This document shows positions 7,175-15,000 of a stretch of DNA of 23,966 nucleotides, piece by piece. The DNA lies in the IMG/VR virus record IMGVR_UViG_3300010399_000414, positions 1 through 23,966 of that record; one strand, 5' to 3'. The DNA is from a virus. A program made the translations under genes and the position numbers. The first letter of the stretch is position 1, and the number at the start of each line of letters is the position of its first letter. The notes below the pieces were generated by a model. The model was given only the letters and a program-made list of their open reading frames with translations, did not search any database and was not told where the DNA came from.

Positions 7175-7180
7175 AGTATA
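7175..7180 (-). promoter_or_regulatory. candidate -10 box for leaderless terL mRNA
   Basis: On the minus strand TATACT ends six bases before the terL GTG, which would place transcription start on or beside the start codon. There is no Shine-Dalgarno sequence and no clear -35 box. The intergenic space shared with the portal gene is only 49 bases, so both divergent promoters must be compact. Confidence 0.4.
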
Positions 7181-7197
7181 GCGCGTTCGGCCGGCCG

Positions 7198-7220
7198 GTG
7201 CTAGACTAGGGGACACTATG
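7198..7220 (+). promoter_or_regulatory. shared start element copy 1 (portal operon)
   Basis: GTGCTAGACTAGG (7198-7210) is followed by GACAC and the portal ATG. The same 13 bases, GACAC and ATG occur at the head of the other late operon (copy 2). The element contains an extended -10 (TGC-TAGACT) ending ten bases before ATG, and CTAG-A-CTAG forms an odd palindrome. AGGGG could also act as a ribosome site. Either a phage-specific late promoter with a very short leader or an operator would fit. Confidence 0.6.
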
Positions 7221-9203
7221 ACTGGAGACCTGCCCTGGTGGGAGATGGACGCGCGGGCCGCCGCGCTGGCCATCGTGGAACTGGAGGACCAATACTCCCG
7301 GGATTTCATGTGGCGCCGCATCCGCGCCCGGCGCCTGGCCGGCGGATACCATGGCCGGGACCTGGCCACGCCGTTCGCTCGGGACGCCCGGTTCTCGTGG
7401 CGGGACGAGTCGGCCGACCCGGACCGCGAGACCATCACGCTCATCCGGAACAAGTTCTACGAATACGTCGAGACCCACGTGGGCAAAATCGGCGCGGTCG
7501 ACGCGCCCCAGCCCGCCCTCATGGTCACCGATGGCGACTGGGAGCTGAAGCGCAAAGTGGAGCTGTCCTCCCGGCTGCTCCTGGCCGAGTACGGTATGCG
7601 CCAGGGCCAGTTCGCGAACCTGCACGCACTGTGCCACCAGGGTCTCCGCATCGCCGACGCGGCCACTGGGTCAGTCGCCGCGAAGGTGTACCCCTGGCCG
7701 GAGGAGGACCGCGTGGTCGTCGAGCTGCACGACACGCTGGACATGTTCCTCGACGACACAGAGCTGTCCTACGGGGTCCCGCGCACGTTCGGTGAGGTCA
7801 CGTGGTGGCCACCGTATCGGCTGGTCCGCTCGTACCCGTCCCACCGCGAGGCCATCGTCAACGCCGTCGAGGCGCGCACCGACCGGGGCGGGCTGGTGTT
7901 CTCGGGCCGCACGGCACGCGCCGAGCTGGTCCCGATATGGGAAGCCTGGGCCGTCAAAATCGGTGAGGAGGCCGGGCGCCACATCGTCACGCTCCGCGAC
8001 GGGACCGTGCTACTGGACGAGGAATGGGACTCCGACGAGCCGCCCTTCGCGTTCCTGCACACGAACCCTAACCTCACGGGATTCTGGGCGAATCCGATGA
8101 TGGACATCGTGTACGAGGAAATCCTGAAGGCCAACGAAATCATCCAGCGTTGCGACGAAGCCCACACCCACACGGCCAAGCAGGTACACTACGTGGTGGA
8201 GTCCGACATCGTCGACATCAACGAAGTACTCGACGTCGACACCATCACGGTGGTCCGGCTGAAAAACGCGGCCGCCCGCGTGGCCGTCGAGAACCCCGCG
8301 CCGTTCAACCGCATCGACCTGGAGCTGCTCCACGAGCACGAGTCCGGCATCGCCCGCGCGCTCGGCATCGATGAGATGCACTCGGCCGCCAAGTCCGAGC
8401 CGGGCCTCCCGTCCGGCGTGGCCCAGCGCGAAGCCGGCGCCCGATTCGACAACCGGCACGCCACCACGCACCGTGCGTACGTTCAGTGGGTCGCCGTCGA
8501 CATCGGCCGGCACGTGCTCCGGGCCCAGCGGAAGCTGTACGAGCAGAACACCGCGTTCAAGCGCCGGTGGACGGGGGATTTCTTCTCCCGGGACATCGAA
8601 GCGAAGGACGTTGTGGACCTGGACTTGAACGCCCTGCACGTGCAGGTCAAGCCGACCGGGGAGAAAAAGAACACCCCGGAGGAGCGCGTCCAGTACGCCG
8701 AGGAGCTGCTGGAAAAGGGCGCCATCCCGTTCGAGGCGTACCTCATGGCCATCCAGACCTACGACACCCCCGGCGAAACGAAAGTCATCAAGACCCAGCG
8801 GCGCTGGGTCGCGTGGCAGATGGACCGCTGGTTGATGGCGAAGGACGCCGAGCTGAACGAGCCGGACTTCTACCAGGGGCCCCGGCCGTGGATGCGCAAA
8901 ATCGATGCGATGGTCCAGGTCGTCGACGCCCTGATGGAAGCGGAGCTGTCCGGCGTCCCCGTCGAGCGGCTCCAGTACTTCCTCGATTTCATTGCGGAGT
9001 TGTCCGAGGCCATGTCCGCGGAAGTCAACCCGCCCCAGGCCGCCGCGCCGCCACTCGGTGCTCCGGCGCCGATGCAGGGCTCGGCCGGCATGAACGTCGG
9101 CCTCGGTGGCTCCGTCGGTGGGCCGCCGGGCGCCGCGCCGATGGCCGCGCCACCTGGCGCCCCCGTCGCCGGGCCGCCCCCAGCTGGGCCGTCCGGCCTG
9201 TAA
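7218..9203 (+). CDS. portal protein (head-tail connector)
   Basis: 661 residues. Order, length and features fit a phage portal: an alpha/beta N-terminal half, then the long helical segment NPMMDIVYEEILKANEII...CDEAHTHTA, a HESGIARALGIDEM segment with SGVAQREAGARF, and a Pro/Ala/Gly-rich tail from about residue 605. Portals form the dodecameric ring at one capsid vertex, docking the terminase and later the tail. The ATG at 7218 has AGGGG at 7208-7212. A scaffold-like gene follows 56 bases downstream, which supports the call. Portals diverge strongly, so the assignment rests on size, context and the central helical region. Confidence 0.8.
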   Translation: MTGDLPWWEMDARAAALAIVELEDQYSRDFMWRRIRARRLAGGYHGRDLATPFARDARFSWRDESADPDRETITLIRNKFYEYVETHVGKIGAVDAPQPALMVTDGDWELKRKVELSSRLLLAEYGMRQGQFANLHALCHQGLRIADAATGSVAAKVYPWPEEDRVVVELHDTLDMFLDDTELSYGVPRTFGEVTWWPPYRLVRSYPSHREAIVNAVEARTDRGGLVFSGRTARAELVPIWEAWAVKIGEEAGRHIVTLRDGTVLLDEEWDSDEPPFAFLHTNPNLTGFWANPMMDIVYEEILKANEIIQRCDEAHTHTAKQVHYVVESDIVDINEVLDVDTITVVRLKNAAARVAVENPAPFNRIDLELLHEHESGIARALGIDEMHSAAKSEPGLPSGVAQREAGARFDNRHATTHRAYVQWVAVDIGRHVLRAQRKLYEQNTAFKRRWTGDFFSRDIEAKDVVDLDLNALHVQVKPTGEKKNTPEERVQYAEELLEKGAIPFEAYLMAIQTYDTPGETKVIKTQRRWVAWQMDRWLMAKDAELNEPDFYQGPRPWMRKIDAMVQVVDALMEAELSGVPVERLQYFLDFIAELSEAMSAEVNPPQAAAPPLGAPAPMQGSAGMNVGLGGSVGGPPGAAPMAAPPGAPVAGPPPAGPSGL

Positions 9204-9211
9204 CCCCACCC

Positions 9212-9238
9212 GGCCCGGCCTTATTATAGGCTCGGGCC
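9212..9238 (+). promoter_or_regulatory. GC hairpin with all-A/T loop in portal-scaffold gap
   Basis: GGCCCG pairs with CGGGCC and GCC with GGC around one bulged T, giving a nine-pair stem that closes an eight-base loop of only A and T (TTATTATA). No T-run follows, so it is not a standard terminator. The loop also contains a -10-like TATTAT and a TATAAC lies downstream, so the site could be an mRNA-stability hairpin or a weak promoter ahead of the scaffold gene. Confidence 0.35.
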
Positions 9239-9259
9239 CCAACCTATAACAGGACCCCC

Positions 9260-10249
9260 TTGTCAGACGCCAAGATTTCGTTCTCCGACTTCATCGCCAA
9301 GCTCCCCGACGCCCCGTCGGCCGACGCCCCCCGCCACACTCCCGACCCGGAGGCGCCGGCAGACGAAGCCGAGGCCCCTTTAGCCACGGAGGCGGCCGAG
9401 CCGGAGGCGCCCCGCAAGCCCCGCGTTCGACGGGCGTCCGACGACCACGACGCGCCCCAGCCGACGAGTGCGAAAACCCCTTCACCTGGCGCCCCGCCGG
9501 GCGAGGTAACCCCCGAGGTACTTCGGGCGGCACTAGCGGCCGGTGACCTCGACACGCTCGGGGAACTCCTAGGCGAGGACCCCGCGCTGTACGACGAGCG
9601 CACCCCCAAGTGGGCCGCGCGTCAGCGCAAGGAGCACAAGCTCAAGTCCGAGCGCGATTCGGTCGTCCAGAAGGCCGAAGCGGTCGTCGGGCGTTGGGCC
9701 CCGGTGCTGAACCTCGTGGAACGCATCGACGCGGGCGAAGTACAACTCGTGCCGGAATTGCTCCGAACGCTGACGAATCGCGACCCAGACGGGCTGTGGA
9801 TGGCCGCGGTACGTGCGCGGGCCTCGACGGACCCCCGCATCCCGGCGCTGACCGAGACCACCCAGCGCCAGGCGGCGCGGGTCGCGGAGCTAGAAGCCGA
9901 GCGGGTCGCCCGAGTCGACGCGGCGTTCTACGAAACCCTTCGCGACGAAGTGGCGACGGACTCCGTCGTCCGTAAAATCGACGGGTGGGAGGCCAAGGTG
10001 GCCGAGGTGTTGCGGGAGAGTGTCGACCCTGACCTGGGCGAACCGAAGCTGTCCGTCCGACAGGCGGCCGACCGCGTGGTCCGCCGGGAGCGGGAGGAGT
10101 TCGACCGGCGGGCCGCCGTGTTCGGGGAGGCGCCCTCGACGAAGAAAAGGACCCGCGCGGCCACCCCGGAGCGTGCATCCGGCGCGTCGGGTGCTAAGGT
10201 ACGAAAGCTCTCGCGTGAGGAATGGCTCGCGGCGAGGAACAACGGGTAG
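9260..10249 (+). CDS. scaffold-like capsid assembly protein
   Basis: 329 residues, highly charged and mostly helical. The N-terminal ~85 residues are Ala/Pro/Glu-rich and probably disordered. A long helical and coiled-coil region follows (KEHKLKSERDSVVQKAEAVV; QAARVAELEAERVARVDAAFYETL). The C-terminus is basic and short-helical (KVRKLSREEWLAARNNG), like the capsid-binding tail of phage scaffolds. Location directly after the portal supports the role: it would guide capsid assembly and then leave. Start is a TTG with AGGA five bases upstream. No sequence signature proves a scaffold. No protease is fused. Confidence 0.62.
   Translation: MSDAKISFSDFIAKLPDAPSADAPRHTPDPEAPADEAEAPLATEAAEPEAPRKPRVRRASDDHDAPQPTSAKTPSPGAPPGEVTPEVLRAALAAGDLDTLGELLGEDPALYDERTPKWAARQRKEHKLKSERDSVVQKAEAVVGRWAPVLNLVERIDAGEVQLVPELLRTLTNRDPDGLWMAAVRARASTDPRIPALTETTQRQAARVAELEAERVARVDAAFYETLRDEVATDSVVRKIDGWEAKVAEVLRESVDPDLGEPKLSVRQAADRVVRREREEFDRRAAVFGEAPSTKKRTRAATPERASGASGAKVRKLSREEWLAARNNG
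10192..10200 (+). promoter_or_regulatory. candidate intragenic extended -10 promoter
   Basis: TGCTAAGGT fits TGN-TANNNT and ends 57 bases before the ATG of the GroES-like gene, inside the 3' end of the scaffold gene. It could boost expression of the downstream gene. There is no -35 box and the evidence is pattern only. Confidence 0.25.
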
Positions 10250-10257
10250 GATTGCTA

Positions 10258-10998
10258 ATGCGCGCATACTGCAAAAACGGCCACGTGGTCGCGAAGGAAA
10301 CCAATCTCTCCGCGGCCAACGTGACCGTGGACTTCCACGGCCAGGCGGTCGGCATCACGGCGGGGTTCGCCACCGGCGGGGGAATCATCCTCCTGGACGA
10401 CAAGCTCGCCACGTCCGACACGTCCCACGAGATGGAAATCGTGGAGTCACGGTCACCCGACTTGAAGCCCGGCGACCGCGTCGTGGTGTACATCGGTGGG
10501 GACGACGGGGGCATTTCCGCGTCGGGTATCTCCGCGTTCCTGCCCTACAACGGGGTGGAGTCCGCCATCGTGCCGGATGCGTTCTTGTGGGCCCGCGTGA
10601 AGGACGGGGAACTCATCCCCCGCCTCGGCGTCGTCCTGGTCGAGCGCGACGACGCGGCCATGCAGCGCTATGCGTTCAACTCCTCCCCCATCCTGGCGCC
10701 CGACGGGGTGCTCGGGGTGGACCTCATGCGCCACGGCGTCGCGGCCGCCAACCGGCAGGACCCGGGCGACGCCGGGCACCGCACGCGGGACTCGGTGACG
10801 TTGCAATACGCGCGGGTCGTGCGTACGGGGCCGGACGTTCGGGACACGGAAATCGTCCCGGGCGCGGTCGTGGCCTTTAGCCCGAGCTTTATGTGCACCG
10901 CCCTCGTACGAAAGACTCGGTTGCCGTCCGGTGACTACGTCACGAAGTACTACGCCCTGGTCGCATCGAAGGAGATTTACTTTGTTGCCTACAACTGA
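10258..10998 (+). CDS. tandem GroES-like protein (putative phage co-chaperonin)
   Basis: 246 residues that read as two GroES-type repeats. Repeat 1 (about 1-117): VVAKET for the first strand, G40GGIILLDD at 40-48 matching the GroEL-binding mobile loop (GGIIL), MEIVESRSPDLKPGDRVVVY at 59-78 matching the GxVxxVG...VKxGDxVxF segment, and a closing strand AIVPDAFLWARV. Repeat 2 (about 119-246): PRLGVVLVERDDA, YARVVRTGP, EIVPGAVVAFSP at 198-209 and a closing strand YYALVASKEIYFVAYN. Its loop (SPILAPDGVL) is poorly conserved. GroES-like phage proteins (T4 gp31) help fold capsid protein, and the place after a scaffold gene fits. Fused double GroES units are known from plant plastids (Cpn20). The start has AGGA at 10248-10251. 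It could instead be a decoration protein with a similar fold. Confidence 0.55.
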   Translation: MRAYCKNGHVVAKETNLSAANVTVDFHGQAVGITAGFATGGGIILLDDKLATSDTSHEMEIVESRSPDLKPGDRVVVYIGGDDGGISASGISAFLPYNGVESAIVPDAFLWARVKDGELIPRLGVVLVERDDAAMQRYAFNSSPILAPDGVLGVDLMRHGVAAANRQDPGDAGHRTRDSVTLQYARVVRTGPDVRDTEIVPGAVVAFSPSFMCTALVRKTRLPSGDYVTKYYALVASKEIYFVAYN

Positions 10999-11515
10999 TA
11001 CGTTCCGCGCGTTTGCCAAAATCCCCCGACTGTACTCGCAGTGTCGCATCACCGAGAAAATCGATGGCACGAATGCGTGCATCGTGGTCAGCCCGGAGGG
11101 TGTGGTTAGCGCCCAATCCCGTACCCGGGTCATCACGCCCGGGTCGGACAACTACGGGTTCGCTCGGTGGGTGGCGCAGAACGCCGTCCAGCTAGCGCAG
11201 CTCGGCCCCGGATACCACTTCGGCGAGTGGTGGGGCGCTGGCATTCAACGCCGGTACGGGCTGGCGGAGAAGCGGTTCTCCGCGTTCTGGGGGCCGGGAT
11301 TGCCCGGCCTGGTCGGCCAGGTGCCCGTCATGTACGAGGGCGAGTTCTCCGACGTTGTGCTTCGGGCGTGCCTGCACGAGTTGGCGCAGAATGGGTCCGT
11401 CGCGTGCCCGGGGTTCGACCGCCCCGAGGGCGTGGTTGTATCGTGGGCGTACGGCGGCTCGTACAAGGTCATCCTGGCCGGCCACGCCGAGAAACGTGCC
11501 GATGTCCTCGGCTGA
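10982..11515 (+). CDS. small RNA ligase-family nucleotidyltransferase
   Basis: 177 residues with the covalent nucleotidyltransferase motifs: motif I EKIDGTN (adenylated K26), a YHFGEWWG motif III-like segment, PEGVVV (motif IV) and YKVI (motif V). The pattern is closer to phage RNA ligases of the Rnl2/RNA_ligase type than to DNA ligases. It contains little beyond the adenylation domain, so partner recognition must be minimal. Phage RNA ligases commonly repair tRNA cut by host defence nucleases. No polynucleotide kinase-phosphatase is seen in the window. The TTG start has AAGGAG at 10969-10974, seven bases upstream, and overlaps the GroES-like gene by 17 bases. Confidence 0.75.
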   Translation: MLPTTDTFRAFAKIPRLYSQCRITEKIDGTNACIVVSPEGVVSAQSRTRVITPGSDNYGFARWVAQNAVQLAQLGPGYHFGEWWGAGIQRRYGLAEKRFSAFWGPGLPGLVGQVPVMYEGEFSDVVLRACLHELAQNGSVACPGFDRPEGVVVSWAYGGSYKVILAGHAEKRADVLG

Positions 11516-12002
11516 CTCCGCCCTCGCCCCGCCGGGCCATGAACTGACCCCCGACTTGGCCGCCCAGCTGATAGCCGCGGCCAAGTCGGGGTTGTTCAAG
11601 GAGGCGTGCGCCCGGTGCGTGGGCGTGTCCGAGGATACCCTGGACATGTGGTTGCGGATGGGGCTATCCCCCGGCGCCACGAACCCCTATCGCGACTTCG
11701 CACGGGTGTTCGTAGCCCAAGAGGAGGCCCAACAGATACCCCACATCAACGCCATCAAGTCGGCCGCCGCGGTCGACTGGCGTGCTAGTATCGCGTGGCT
11801 CCAGCTACGCCATCCGGATGCGTGGGGCCCCCGCGCGACGCGGAACAACTCGGCGGCCAGCCTCCGCCCGACGGAGGATGACTCCGTGGCCGAGGCAGCG
11901 ATGGTCCGTCAGCTCGTCCAGTCGAACCCGGCGGTGCTGGAGCGCATTCTGGTGGAGGCGGGTTGGACCCCGCCTCCGACCCCGTCAACCGACCCGAGGT
12001 AG
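11502..12002 (+). CDS. terS: terminase small subunit-like DNA-binding protein
   Basis: 166 residues. A helix-turn-helix lies at about residues 31-52 (LFKEACARCVGVSEDTLDMWL). The next segment, ending in NAIKSAAAVDWRASIAWLQLRHPDAWG, is typical of small terminase proteins that recognise packaging sites. The C-terminal part is acidic and helical and may contact TerL. The ATG lies in the last codons of the RNA ligase gene (14-base overlap). Its 3' end overlaps the minus-strand 1421-residue gene by 18 bases. It sits 4.3 kb from terL and on the other strand, which is uncommon. It could alternatively be a phage regulator. Confidence 0.68.
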   Translation: MSSADSALAPPGHELTPDLAAQLIAAAKSGLFKEACARCVGVSEDTLDMWLRMGLSPGATNPYRDFARVFVAQEEAQQIPHINAIKSAAAVDWRASIAWLQLRHPDAWGPRATRNNSAASLRPTEDDSVAEAAMVRQLVQSNPAVLERILVEAGWTPPPTPSTDPR

Positions 12003-15000
12003 CCCCGCGGGCGCGGCCGACGCCGCGGCCACGTGTGACACGTTGCCGCTCGACGTCGGGCCCCCGCCGGGCTTCGTCGGTACGGCCTGCTCGTAGGCGT
12101 AGGCCGTCATAGCCGCCACGGTGGACGACATGGCGGGGTCCGCGAACGACCCGTCCCCGCCGAACAGCCGCCCGTACGACACGCGCGACTGGATGCTGGT
12201 GGGGGGCCCTTCGTCCCGGACCGTGAGGTAGGCCGCCACGCGGATTTCGGCCAGGAGGTCCGGGTACAACGCCTCGGTGGTCTCCATCAGTTCCACCCCC
12301 ACGTGCCCCTGGGCCGCGGCGTTGGCCCACGCCTCCTTCGGTCGGAGCGCGGCGTCCTCGTACCGTGCGTACTTCGCGATGGCCTCGGCCGACACGGGGA
12401 TGTCCCGCATCGAAATCGAGTTCTTCTTGGTGGCGTTGGGGAGGCGTTCTTTCAGGAACGCAGCCGCGGCGAACACCCCGCCGTGGGCCTTGGGCTGGAC
12501 CTCGGGCGGGACGTCCCGGAGTCCCTCCGCCACCCGGTCGACCAGCTCCTGGGGGTTCTCGCCCCAGGACTGAAACTCGGCTTGACGTTTAGCCAGGTCC
12601 GACCGGCTGTAGACCGCACGCGCAGCGAGCCGCGTGGCCAGCCGCCCCACCGTCGGGGAGAACAGCCGCCGGGCCACGTCCGCCACGAGGCGCCCGCGGG
12701 CCTGCTTGAACAGGCTGGCCGCACCGACGAATCCCATCCCCACACCACCCGCGCCGGCGGTACCACCGTCAGGTTTCTCCGCAGAATCGAGCGCCGCCGC
12801 GCCGATGGCGGGGATGGCTAGGTAACCCACGTCCTTCAGCCCGCCCGCGACGGTGGCGGGGATTTCCTGCATCGTGAACGTGAAGTTCCCCGTGTCGGGG
12901 TTGACGTACCGGCCGGTGACCTTGACCCGGGTCCCGGGCGTCAGGACCATTTCCATTTCGGCCGGGTTGACCCCGATGAGCGCCCCCGCGGAGTCCACCT
13001 TCGTGAACCGTAGTTCGTGCGGCCCGAAGTCCGTATCCGGATAGTACGAGGTTGAGATGTGGTTCGGGACTACGTACTCGTCTTTCGTGAGCAGTTCCGC
13101 CAGCCCCGAGTCCTCTAGGTCCACGTACCGGTACAAGTCCCCGTGCTTCGTGGGGTTCATGACGGTGAGTTTGTCCATCGCCGACTCGAACGACGCGGCG
13201 TTGCTGGGGTCGGTGGGCTCCTTGAACTCCGACACCAGGCCCGTACGCTGCTCGTACTTGATGGAGTGCGACCCGCCGACCCATTCGTTGATGGCGGCCT
13301 GCTCGGGCTCGTCCAGCTTCCGGGCGGCTTCGCGAGTGACTTCGAACAGCTTCTTGACGCCGGGCAGTTGCGGGGACTCGGCCATTCGGGCACTGTCCGT
13401 CAGGTGCCCAAAATAGTGCGTAGTGGTCTGGGGCGGAGGCGGGGGCAGCGCCTCGATAGCCTGCTTGACGATGGCCTTCGCCTCGGCCCGGCCTTCCTCG
13501 GTCAGCGCGAACTTCGCGCCGAGACGCATCGACGCCCCCAGCTTCCCCCGCTTCGTCAGGGCCATCAGCCCGAGCCCTAGCCCGGCCGACGCCCCGGCCA
13601 CGCCGTCTTCGCCGTCGGCCGCCGCGGCCGACGCACCAGCACCCAGCGTGATGAGCCCGGCGGCCTTCAGGGTGTCGGCGTTGCGGCGCAGGAAGTCCCC
13701 CAAAAGGGAACCATCGGGAGCCTTTTGTCCCGTGGCGTTCAGTCCGTCGACCACGTGGGCGAACTCACCCTCCGTGAGGGCCTGCATCCGCTTCGCCTCG
13801 GCGGACCGTGCGGCCTCGCCCGGCTGGACATGGCCTTCGAAGTACGCCATCCCCTCGGTTCGGTACGGGGCTGGGTGGGTGGGCGCCATCGCCTCGCCCG
13901 CGAGCGGGACCTCCGAGCCTTCACGCATCGACGGGAGCGCGGACTCGCCGGCCAGCTCCGATTCGAGCTTCGACGGCGGGGCCATCGGCTCCCACCCGCC
14001 GGCCGCGCCCCGTGCGGGGGTGTTGCCCGGCTCGGGCAACGGCCGGGCAGAGTCCGGTGACCACACCCCGTACTGCTCGGGGGCCCGGTGCGGGTCCCAC
14101 GCCGCGGCGCCCTGGTGGTACGCGCCGCCGGCCTCGGGCCGCTCGGTCGCTGTGCGGGCCAGCCCGCTCGCGTCGGTGGGACGCTCATCGGGGAATCCCC
14201 CACCGCCGGGCTCACGCGGGGGCGGCTCGGCGCCGACCGAAATCGGGCGCTGTTGGGGCGTGATGGCTTCCATTCCCGCGGGCCGGCGGGGGGTCTCCTG
14301 ACGTCCGACCTGGCCTGGGCCGGGGAACGGCCCCGCCGGGGCCTCCGGGGGCGCGGCCACACCAACGGCGCGCTGGGGCTGGCCCGCGATGGGGCCGGCC
14401 TCCCCGGGCGGCCGTAGGGACTCCGCCTTCGGGAACGGCGCGTCCATGATGTCGTCCGTGAGCCGGTCGGTGAGGCCCTCCGTCACGTCCTTGCCCGCAG
14501 CGGCGGGAAGGGCGTCCTTGGCGAGGAGTTCCGCCATCGAATGCAGCTCCCCCTTGAACAGCCCCAGCTTGGCCGCGGCCTGACCGAACCAGTGCCCCAT
14601 TCGTGCCCCGCGGAAGGCCCCAGCACCGACCGCGCCCCCCATGGGCCCGGCAGCCGCCAGCCCCAACCCCGCCGCCACGGCGGTGCCAGCCGCGTCGGCT
14701 ACGGTACTACGGGCGGCTGTACGCTCGGCCGCCGCGTTGATGAACGTGGAGTTCGCCATGTTCTTTCGGAGGCGGCGTACCGATTCGAGCGCCTCCCGGG
14801 CCGCCTTCGGGGCGTCGCGCTCGCCGGCTCGGGCGATAGCTTCCGCACCGTCGAGGTACTGGGTGAACAATTCCCGCGCCCGGTGTGTATCCGGGCTGGT
14901 CCCACCCAGTTGGGTGAGGAATTTACGCATTTTGCTGGGTTCACCTCGGTACGTCGTGAACCCCTGGGCGTCCTTGCCCGTGGCGAAGTGCAGGTCGGCC

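Noticed and set aside
7169-7453. N-terminal extension of the large terminase to 7453
   Set aside because: It would run antisense through the portal gene's 5' end, and its Arg/Ser-rich residues look like shadow translation.
11784-11792. TGCTAGTAT as a further extended -10 promoter
   Set aside because: It lies inside the small terminase gene with no plus-strand gene downstream in the window, so there is no obvious target.
13860-14420. Long plus-strand open frames opposite the giant protein gene
   Set aside because: They are Pro/Arg/Ser-rich shadows of the disordered region and have no credible starts or neighbours.
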